Origin: Nocardia jejuensis NBRC 103114
GTDB lineage: Bacteria; Actinomycetota; Actinomycetes; Mycobacteriales; Mycobacteriaceae
Length of the DNA stretch: 52,348 nt
Direction: 5' to 3'
Assembly (NCBI RefSeq): GCF_001613145.1
Contig: NZ_BDBU01000063.1
Location: 1 to 52,348, forward strand
Shown piece by piece: positions 34,801-41,305 of this stretch. The notes under the pieces were generated by a model. It saw only the letters and a program-made list of their open reading frames with translations. It had not been told where the DNA came from and did not search any database. Position numbers and translations under genes: made by a program. Position 1 is the stretch's first letter; each line of letters opens with the position of its first letter.

Positions 34801-37800
34801 GGTCACCGCCACCGGCATCCGGGAGCTCGCGCGCGCACATCGCGCCTCACCCTTCATGGTGGTGCACGCCGCCCTGGCGGTGCTGCTGGCCAGGCTCTCG
34901 CGGACCCCGGATGTGGTCATCGGTGTGCCCGTCGCGGGTCGCGAAGCAGCGGGGCTGGAGGACCTCGTCGGCATGTTCGTGAACTCGGTCGCCCTGCGCA
35001 CCGTCATCGATCCCGACGAAGCCTTCGAGGACCTGCTGGCCCGGGTGCGGGAAGCCGACATCGACGCGTTCACCCACTCGTTCGTGCCCTTCGACCGGGT
35101 GGTCGAGGCGGTCGATCCGCCGAGGTCGGCGTCCCGGCACCCGCTGTTCCAGGTGTGCCTGGCCTTCCGGACCCCCGGTCCGGCCGAGTTCCGACTACCG
35201 GGCCTATCGGTCGACCCCATCGAGCCCGGCGCCACCACCGTGCGGTTCGACCTCGAATTCGAAGTGGTCGAACGGGAATCGGGTACGGAACTCTCTCTGC
35301 GCTACGACACGGACCTCTTCGATTCCGGGACCGCACGGCTGCTCCTGTACCGCCTCGCCCGGCTGCTCACCCAGGTGTCATCGGATCCGGCCCGCCCGGT
35401 CCACACCCTGGACCTGCTCGAACTCGCCGAACGCCGTCTCCTGCTGCAGGAGTGGAACAACTCGGGCGCCGCGCCGCCGACCACCCTCCCGGCCCTGCTG
35501 TCCCGCGCCGTCCAGCTCGCCCCGGACTCCGGCGCCGTCTGGTTCGAAGGCCGCGCCTTCACCTATCGCGAGATCGATCACCGTTCGAACCGGCTGGCGC
35601 ACTGGCTGATTCGTCAGGGTATCGGCCCCGACCACGTCGTGGCCGTAGCGCTGCGCCGCTCGGCGAACTGGCTCGTCGCGCTCTGGGCCGTCGCCAAATC
35701 CGGTGCGACCTATCTGCCGATCGACCCCGGCTATCCCGCAGGGCGAATCACCGGCATGCTGAGCGACACCGGCGCGGTGCTCGGCTTGACCGCCACCGAA
35801 CTGCACGGCCGGCTCCCCGAATTCCCCTGCGCCGAGCCACGATCGGGCTGGATCGCGCTGGACGATCAGGCTGTGCTCGCGGCGGTCACCGCCGTTCCGG
35901 CCACGGCGGTCACCGAGTCGGACCGGCTGCGGCCCGTGCGTCCGCTCGACGCGGCGTACATCATCTTCACCTCCGGTTCCACGGGTGCTCCGAAGGGTGT
36001 CGTCACCACCCACTCCGGCCTGGCGAACCTGGTCGCCGCCCAGGCCGAACACTGTGCACCCGACAGGCATTCGCGCGTACTGCAATTGGCATCGCCGAGT
36101 TTCGACGCCTCGATCTGGGAGGTGCTGCTGGCCGTCGGAGCCGCGGCCACCCTCGTGGTCACGGATCCTCATGTGCACGGGGGTCAGGACCTGGTCGATC
36201 TGCTCCGGCGGCAGCGTGTCACCCACGCCCTCATCACCCCCGCGGTGCTGGCGGGAATGGATCCCGCCTCCCTCGCCGGTCCCGGATCGAGCTCCGCGCT
36301 TCGCGTGCTGGTCACCGGCGGCGAGACGATCGCACCGGCCGTGGCCGCCCGCTGGGCCGTCGGCCGCACCCTCCTGATCGCATACGGCCCTACCGAATCC
36401 ACCGTCGTCTCCCACCTGAGTGCCCCGTATCGCCCGGGCGGGTCGATCACGATCGGCGCGCCGATCAACGGTGCCCGCGGTTACGTGCTCGACGAGCGCC
36501 TCACCCCGGCCCCCATCGGCGTTCCGGGTGAGCTCTACCTCGCCGGGCCCGCGATCGCCCGCGGCTACCATGAGCGTCCCGGCCTCACGGCCGCTCGATT
36601 CCTGCCCGATCCCTTCGGCTCGGGCCGGATGTATCGCACCGGAGACCTGGTCCGTCATCGTCCCGACGGGGCACTGGAGTTCTTGGGCCGCAACGATTCC
36701 CAGATCAAGATTCGCGGCATGCGGGTCGAACTCGGGGAGATCGAAGCCGCTGTCTCGGCTCTGGCGGGCATCTTCCAGGCCGTGGTCGTGATTCGCCAGG
36801 ACAGCCCCGTCGGTCCCCGGATCGTCGCCTACATCGTGCCCGACAAATCGCGGCTCGGCCTGCAGATCGTCCCTGATCGCGCTGCGGCACAGTCGATTCA
36901 GCCTCTCGCGGCGGGGCATGGAACCGGAGATTCGGCGCCCGGCTCCGCTGCGTCTCGGGTAGGTTCCCGCCCACCGGTGGACTCCGTGACGGCCACGATG
37001 TCACCCCCGGAGTCCGGTGCGCTGCGCGCCCAGCTCCGTCAGCGCCTCCCCGAGCACATGGTGCCCTCGACGTTCGTGGTGTGCGAGCACCTGCCGCTCA
37101 CCGTGAACGGCAAGGTGGATCGGGCGGCCCTGCCCGCGCCGCAGTGGGAGGCCGGGCCGTTCCGAGCGCCCGTGACGCCCATGGAGCGGACCGTGGCGCG
37201 GGTGTTCCAGGAGGTGCTGGGGGTCCAGCGGGTCGGCGCGGACGACGACTTCTTCCATCTGGGCGGGAACTCGGTGAACGCCGCGCGGGTGGCCGCGCGG
37301 CTGGGCGTGAGCACGGGTGGCCGGGTACGGGTCCAAGAGATCTTCGACGCGCCGACCGTGTGCGCGCTGGCCGAGCGCGTGAGCAGGCCCGCCGTCACCG
37401 CCCGGCCGTCGCTGGTAGCGCTCACGCGGCCCGAGCAGGTGCCGCTCTCCTTCGCGCAGCAGCGCCTGTGGCTGCTCAACCGCTTGGACCCGGAGTCGGC
37501 GGCGTACAACATTCCCCTGGTGCTGCGCCTGCGGGGCGAGCTGGACGCGGCCGCGATGACCACGGCCCTGCGCCACGTCCTCACCCGCCACGAGGCCCTG
37601 CGCACGTATTACCCCGCGTACGACGGCATCGGACATCAGCGGGTGGACTCCGCGGAGCACGCCCTGTCGGTGGCGCTGGGCGGCCACGCCGGCCTCGAGG
37701 CCCCCGGGACGTCGCTGACCGCGCGGGTGGTGGCCCCGGACGCGCTCGCGACGGTCCTGGCCGAATTCTGCGCCGAGCCCTTCGATCTGGTTGCCCGTGT

Positions 37801-40800
37801 TCCGGTGCGAATCGGAATCTTCGAGGTGGGCGCGGGCACGCGGGAGTGGGTGCTGGCCTTCGTCGTTCATCACGCGAACGCGGACGGCTACTCACTCGGA
37901 CCCCTCGCCCGGGATATGGGTGAGGCGTACGGGGCGGCGCTGACAGGTGCGCGGCCCGCCCGGGCCGCGCTTCCCGTGCAGTACGCCGACTACACGCTGT
38001 GGCAGCGGGCCGTGCTGGGATCGCCGGGAGATCCGGAGTCGGAGCTGAACCGGCAGATCGCCTACTGGCGAACGACTCTCGCGGACATCACCGCCGAGTC
38101 CGGGCTGCCCCTGGACAGGCCACGTCCGGTGGTGGCGTCCCATCGGGGTGCGACGGTGTCGTGCGCGATCGGGCAGGAGACGGTCCGGCGTCTGGAGCAG
38201 GTAGCCCGCGACCACGACGCGTCGCTGTTCATGGTGCTGCACGCGGGCCTGGCGCTGCTGCTGAGCGAGTGGGCGGGCAGCTCGGACACGGCGATCGGCA
38301 CGCCGGTGGCGGGCCGAGGCGAGGCCGCGCTCGACGAGCTGGTCGGAATGTTCGTGAACACCCTCGTGCTGCGCGTGGAGACCGCTGGAGCCGAGACGTT
38401 CTCGCAGCTGCTGCAACGGGTGCGCGCGACGGACCTCGCCGCGTTCGAGCATTCCGAACTGCCCTTCGAGCAGGTGGTTCAGGCCGTGGATCCGGCCCGA
38501 TCGCGCGCGCGGCATCCGTTGTTCCAGGTGCTGCTGGCACTGCAGAACCTGGACCCGGTGCACCTGGACCTCCCGGGGCTGCGGGTCGAACCGCTGCCGG
38601 TGGACGCGGCCGCCGTGCGCTTCGACCTCGAATTCGTCCTCGGCCGAACCGATTCCGGGCTGAACCTCGATATCCGCTACGCCACGGACCTGTACGAGCA
38701 CCGGACCATCGAGGACATGGCCGGGCGCTATCTGCGGCTGCTGGATCAGGCCTGCGCGCATCCGCACACCCCGCACGCGCGACGTGCGCTGCTCGACGAG
38801 CAGGAACATCACCGGCTGGTGCACGATTGGAACCGCACCGGCAGTGCCGAGACCGACCTGCTGCTGTCGGACCTGCTGCACGCCGCGGTACGGCGCGCGC
38901 CGAATGCCGAGGCCGTCCGCAGCGGCGACACCGCTCTGACCTACCGCGAACTGCACGAGCGCGCGGAGCTGCTCGCACGTTCGCTCCGGCGGCGCGGTAT
39001 CGGCCCGGAAGACATTGTGGCGCTGGGCCTGCCTCGTTCACTGCCGTGGATCGTCGCCTGCTGGGCGGTCGCGCTGTCCGGGGCGGTGCTGATGCCCGTC
39101 GACCCGGGTTTCCCGCCGGCTCGGATCGCCCGCATGATCGGCGACGCCGGTCCGGCGATCATTCTGACGACGGCCGCAGGACGCGACGCCTTCGCCGGAG
39201 TGCCGGACGTCGAATCGCTGGTGATCACGGCGGGCGGGACTCCCGTCGAGGAGAACCCGGCCGCCGATACCGATGACGCCTCGGCAACCGTGCGGCCGCT
39301 TCGGACGGGCAACGCCGCCTACGTGATTCACACCTCCGGTACGACCGGGGTTCCCAAGGGAGTGGTCGTCACCCACGCGGGCCTGGCGAATCTGGCCGCC
39401 GCACAGGCTCGGCAGATCGGCGCCCGCGAGGATTCGCGCGTACTGTGCCTGGCCGCACCGACTTTCGACATATCCATCTGGGAGCTGGTGCTGGCGACGC
39501 GGGCCGGCGCCACCCTGGTTGTCGCGCCCGCCGACGCCTACGCCGGCAGCGCGCTCGTGACTCTCATGCGCACCGAGCGGGTGACGCACGCGTTCGTCAC
39601 CCCCGCGGTGCTGGCCTGCACCGATCCGGCCGATCTGCCCGATCTCTCGGTGGTGATCACCGGCGGCGAGTCCTGCCCGCCGTCCCTGGTCGCGTCCTGG
39701 GGCCGCGATCACTGCCTGGTGAACGCCTACGGACCGACCGAGGCCACGGTCCTCACGAGCATGAGCGATGTGCTCGACAGCGATCAGCCGATCACCATCG
39801 GCGCTCCGGCGGTGGGGATTCGGTGCTATGTGCTGGACCGCTACCTGCGGCCGGTGCCGGTCGGCGTCACCGGCGAGCTGTACGTCGGCGGAGTCGCCCT
39901 GGCGCGCGGCTACCTCGGCCGTCCGGGGGTCACCGCCGCGAGTTTCGTGGCCGGTCCGTTCGGGGCCGAGGGGCAAAGGCTCTACCACACAGGCGATCTC
40001 GTCGCCTGGACCCGGGACGGGGAACTGGCGTTCCGAGGCCGCGCCGACTTCCAGGTGAAGGTGCGCGGAATGCGCGTCGAACTGGGTGAGATCGAGGCCG
40101 CGGTGGCGGCCGCGCCCGGGGTCGCGCACGCGATCGCCATGCGCACCGACGCGTCCGCCGAGGCGAGCCTGGCCGCGTACGTCGTCCCGGAGCCTGGCCG
40201 CACGCTCGACACCGCTGTTCTGACCGCGAGTGTGGCGCAACGACTTCCGGCCTACCTGGTCCCCACCATCGTCGTGCTGGACGAACTGCCGATGCTGGTG
40301 AACGGCAAGGTGAATCGCACGGCGCTGCCCGCTCCCGCCATCACCCAGCCGCAATACCGTGCGGCGGTGACCGCGACCGAGTGTGCGGTGGCCGCGGCCT
40401 TCGCCCAGGTGCTCGATTACGACCGTGTCGGACTGGACGACGACTTCTTCGCGCTCGGCGGCAATTCGCTCTCCGCCGCGCGGGTCATGTCCCGTCTCGA
40501 CGGCGTCACCCTGCGTGATCTCTTCGAGGAGCCGACCGTCACCGGCCTGTCCGCCAGGCTCGCGGCCCGGACCGGTTCCACGCGGGACTCGTTCGAGGTG
40601 ATACTGCCGCTGCGCCGGGGGCCCTCGGCCCCGCTGTTCTGCATCCACCCGGGCGGCGGCATGGCCTGGCCGTACGCGGGCCTGCTCGGCGGGCTGCCGC
40701 CGCGGATCTCGCTCTGCGGCATTCAGGACCCCTGGGTGGTGCGCGGTGAGGTTCCGTACGTGAGCCTGCGCGAATACGCCGAGCGCTACGTCCGCGAGAT

Positions 40801-41305
40801 CCGTCGTGAGCAGCCCGAGGGACCCTACCGGCTACTGGGGTGGTCACTCGGCGGTCGCATCGCGCACGAGGTCGCGGTGCGACTGCAAGCCTCCGGAGCG
40901 GAAGTCGAGCTGCTGGCTCTCATGGACGCGGCCGTCGATGACGGCACGAACCACACCGAGCGACAAGAGGATTCCGACGCCGCCTGGCTCGAACTACGCG
41001 CGCTGGTGACACCCGATACCTTCCCGCCGGACCTCGTCGAACGCGCGACAGCCGCCCTGACCCGTCCGGTGCCCGGAGCGCCGAGCGGCCGCTTCGAGGG
41101 CGATCTGCTGTTCTTCACCGCCACCCGCGAGCCCGATCGCAAACAGGCGCGGGGCTGGCGGGATCACATCACCGGCTCGGTGCGGAACATCCCCGTCGAT
41201 GCCACCCATATCGGCATGGCCCAGCCAGATCCGATGTCCCGCATCGCGGCGGCGCTGACGGAACGACTCGAGCGCAGCCCTGTGGACGACCGGGGACAGA
41301 ATTGA
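28886..41305 (+). CDS. Nonribosomal peptide synthetase, C-A-T-(A*)-C-A-T-C-A-T-TE
   Basis: 4139 residues; start GTG 28886 has GGGAGGGA just before it, and the frame open upstream to 28535 is antisense-like noise. Domains: C1 (about 10-450, HHIAIDG at 154-160); A1 (472-985, YTSGSSGIPKG at 643, NGKVDR at 976); T1 (LGGDS, S1084, with a 60-residue insertion before it); degenerate A2 (1148-1575) and linker (to 1740); C2 (HHVNADG at 1870); A3 (FTSGSTGAPKG at 2361, NGKVDR at 2741); T3 (LGGNS, S2796); C3 (HHANADG at 2995); A4 (HTSGTTGVPKG at 3482, NGKVNR at 3806); T4 (S3861); TE (3906-4139, S3987 in GWSLGG, H4108). No epimerase or methyltransferase domain. Three working modules predict a tripeptide, perhaps N-acylated if C1 is a starter domain. 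Coupled to the uvrA-like gene. Confidence 0.95.
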   Translation: MLADSPNVYQAVPFELSRAQTELWLADDFACVDGASDDVDRPRALPGQAHYLQLRGELDADLFHDASHRAFEEFGVGRLRIGSASGRPYQWMAADIGGGLERVDLGGEPDPHAAALDWMDRRHRTPIDLVDAPLWAAALLRVGPDHHIWYAQMHHIAIDGYGGLSLIARIGQWYEALLAGGTPPAFGGLAPAQIQAADAEYRASTRFAADRDYWRDRFADWTAPLPVGSVPRPRRRDALPPALRTAGALSAREWDRLERLAADCAASPAQVLVAAVCAFRAGMAGEPDPTILLAASARTTAALKKSGGMLANVLPIRLRCAGGVSVRELIAAAARETTGGLRHQRYRFEDLRRDLGVGAERTLGPSVNLMFFDRTSRFGAAVGEYAILSSGSVADLHFNLYRAGAEQGLSVDILANPEKHSPGELDDQLRHLLLFISNFIEADPDSPVGRIPLLDDCERERILRVPIPAPPIDPALLPDLLAAGVGRAPSAAAVVCGDISLTYAELDSLSNRLARSLVQRGLGPEDIVAVAARRSAEWVTAVWGIAKSGAAYLPIDPGHPADRIEAALSGAAVRLVITTATTELPDVLKQGRDESGPVRVERELLVLDHALRPSALAGIHDAPLTGDERVRPLRPGHPAYLVYTSGSSGIPKGAIVTHAGLSNLVAAQSEHLPAGPGDRMLCVTTTTFDASIWELLRAATSGATLVIATGDAYAGPLLADLVRRERISHAFITPAVLAGTDPAGLDSLRYLCTGGEDCPQSVVTAWSSGRTLVNAYGPTEATIVTNLGLLDPDRQVSLGSAVPGVRCHVLDPWLRPVPVGVLGELYLGGPALARGYLALPGSTAARFLADPFSTGDRLYRTGDLVTRNEHGDIDFHGRADFQVKVRGLRVELGEIESVIGDHPGVAQAVVIVRTDGIAAAEPEGGPRSAPRIVAYAVPEPGCLLTTRELEETAAQSLPAYMMPTIVLLDRFPVTANGKVDRRALPAPARVETAYRAPVTAVEKIVAEAFSAVLRGEVRAPEDGGEDVAAEQESPGASVVRSDRESSAGIHGVARSANERARRHGETGGPSVGLDHDFFALGGDSLTAALVAARVGAALGIEFGVRDLFEASTVQGLAQRLHRQLDRIDRDPNMLVCEPASLSAADRRSVLHEWNDTSQAVPLTLPQLLTRAAAYAPDAEAVVCEHATLTYRDLSARSNRLARTLIARGIGPEDVVAVALPRSVEWVVAVCAVAHAGAAYLPVDPDAPAERIRAMLTDSRAAFGITTASYHPELPRLSGEWLLAESIPAAHLDGRVAGTDSVTPAAESDPVVPITDADRIRPLRLQHPAYIVYRSSSERTLRGVTLTHAGLANIVVTQAQRCDADPDARVLAAAAPADDSSIWELLLALAGGATLVLAPPRVNLDADLRELLVRERITHCMLTPGVVASLPDPRRLPDLRLVVTQGECCPADLARPWSPDRTFLTAYGPAEATIVSTVSRPYSESDSHTAVPIGQPVVGARCYVLDRRLEPVPPGVVGEVYIAGPGLARGYLHRPSATGAGFVADPFHAPGRRMYRTGDLGSWHPDGHLEHHGRTDFHPAPCDIHIARPADSSDPAVPPPPFPGSDSPTGAENITGAEATTQFTVSASGQTATRSSVSTKGEAISGAGVGAGTEARAEAVAETETTAGRGRTTGADSAITGDTVTSPSRDSDSVAAPSAGETRSAEPVGMVDVDAGAAGSAAALPEPADATTASPWDQVRPERVPLSPAQHGIWLLDRAGAGAAYHIPLAVRLRGVLDVSAMAAAVGDVVARHEALRTYFPEHAGEPYQAVAEADFRSLEVQRVSARNLDRALAEFAAAPFDLAVAPPLRVRLYAVDGVAQAHWVLAMVVHHVNADGFSLGPLSRDLARAYVSRARGVPPDWSPLPVQYAEYTRWKQARLGNPQDPGSELNRGLAHWSRVLANAPGELLLPRDRPRPDIARHTGSCVECVLPQVTATGIRELARAHRASPFMVVHAALAVLLARLSRTPDVVIGVPVAGREAAGLEDLVGMFVNSVALRTVIDPDEAFEDLLARVREADIDAFTHSFVPFDRVVEAVDPPRSASRHPLFQVCLAFRTPGPAEFRLPGLSVDPIEPGATTVRFDLEFEVVERESGTELSLRYDTDLFDSGTARLLLYRLARLLTQVSSDPARPVHTLDLLELAERRLLLQEWNNSGAAPPTTLPALLSRAVQLAPDSGAVWFEGRAFTYREIDHRSNRLAHWLIRQGIGPDHVVAVALRRSANWLVALWAVAKSGATYLPIDPGYPAGRITGMLSDTGAVLGLTATELHGRLPEFPCAEPRSGWIALDDQAVLAAVTAVPATAVTESDRLRPVRPLDAAYIIFTSGSTGAPKGVVTTHSGLANLVAAQAEHCAPDRHSRVLQLASPSFDASIWEVLLAVGAAATLVVTDPHVHGGQDLVDLLRRQRVTHALITPAVLAGMDPASLAGPGSSSALRVLVTGGETIAPAVAARWAVGRTLLIAYGPTESTVVSHLSAPYRPGGSITIGAPINGARGYVLDERLTPAPIGVPGELYLAGPAIARGYHERPGLTAARFLPDPFGSGRMYRTGDLVRHRPDGALEFLGRNDSQIKIRGMRVELGEIEAAVSALAGIFQAVVVIRQDSPVGPRIVAYIVPDKSRLGLQIVPDRAAAQSIQPLAAGHGTGDSAPGSAASRVGSRPPVDSVTATMSPPESGALRAQLRQRLPEHMVPSTFVVCEHLPLTVNGKVDRAALPAPQWEAGPFRAPVTPMERTVARVFQEVLGVQRVGADDDFFHLGGNSVNAARVAARLGVSTGGRVRVQEIFDAPTVCALAERVSRPAVTARPSLVALTRPEQVPLSFAQQRLWLLNRLDPESAAYNIPLVLRLRGELDAAAMTTALRHVLTRHEALRTYYPAYDGIGHQRVDSAEHALSVALGGHAGLEAPGTSLTARVVAPDALATVLAEFCAEPFDLVARVPVRIGIFEVGAGTREWVLAFVVHHANADGYSLGPLARDMGEAYGAALTGARPARAALPVQYADYTLWQRAVLGSPGDPESELNRQIAYWRTTLADITAESGLPLDRPRPVVASHRGATVSCAIGQETVRRLEQVARDHDASLFMVLHAGLALLLSEWAGSSDTAIGTPVAGRGEAALDELVGMFVNTLVLRVETAGAETFSQLLQRVRATDLAAFEHSELPFEQVVQAVDPARSRARHPLFQVLLALQNLDPVHLDLPGLRVEPLPVDAAAVRFDLEFVLGRTDSGLNLDIRYATDLYEHRTIEDMAGRYLRLLDQACAHPHTPHARRALLDEQEHHRLVHDWNRTGSAETDLLLSDLLHAAVRRAPNAEAVRSGDTALTYRELHERAELLARSLRRRGIGPEDIVALGLPRSLPWIVACWAVALSGAVLMPVDPGFPPARIARMIGDAGPAIILTTAAGRDAFAGVPDVESLVITAGGTPVEENPAADTDDASATVRPLRTGNAAYVIHTSGTTGVPKGVVVTHAGLANLAAAQARQIGAREDSRVLCLAAPTFDISIWELVLATRAGATLVVAPADAYAGSALVTLMRTERVTHAFVTPAVLACTDPADLPDLSVVITGGESCPPSLVASWGRDHCLVNAYGPTEATVLTSMSDVLDSDQPITIGAPAVGIRCYVLDRYLRPVPVGVTGELYVGGVALARGYLGRPGVTAASFVAGPFGAEGQRLYHTGDLVAWTRDGELAFRGRADFQVKVRGMRVELGEIEAAVAAAPGVAHAIAMRTDASAEASLAAYVVPEPGRTLDTAVLTASVAQRLPAYLVPTIVVLDELPMLVNGKVNRTALPAPAITQPQYRAAVTATECAVAAAFAQVLDYDRVGLDDDFFALGGNSLSAARVMSRLDGVTLRDLFEEPTVTGLSARLAARTGSTRDSFEVILPLRRGPSAPLFCIHPGGGMAWPYAGLLGGLPPRISLCGIQDPWVVRGEVPYVSLREYAERYVREIRREQPEGPYRLLGWSLGGRIAHEVAVRLQASGAEVELLALMDAAVDDGTNHTERQEDSDAAWLELRALVTPDTFPPDLVERATAALTRPVPGAPSGRFEGDLLFFTATREPDRKQARGWRDHITGSVRNIPVDATHIGMAQPDPMSRIAAALTERLERSPVDDRGQN
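32330..34090 (+). other. Decayed adenylation domain A2 and low-complexity linker inside the NRPS
   Basis: From VLHEWND (about residue 1148) the protein resembles an A domain with core motifs A1-A2, A5 (YGPAEAT) and A7 (YRTGDL). Its phosphate-binding loop reads YRSSSERTLRG instead of YTSGSTGxPKG, and motif A8 is broken (HPAPCDIHIA replaces QVKVRGLRVELGE). The C-terminal subdomain with the A10 lysine and any T domain are missing. About 150 residues rich in Ala, Ser, Thr, Glu and Gly follow, with ACCGGAGCCGA repeated in the DNA, before C2 begins at VPLSPAQHG. The reading frame is kept throughout. Confidence 0.85.
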
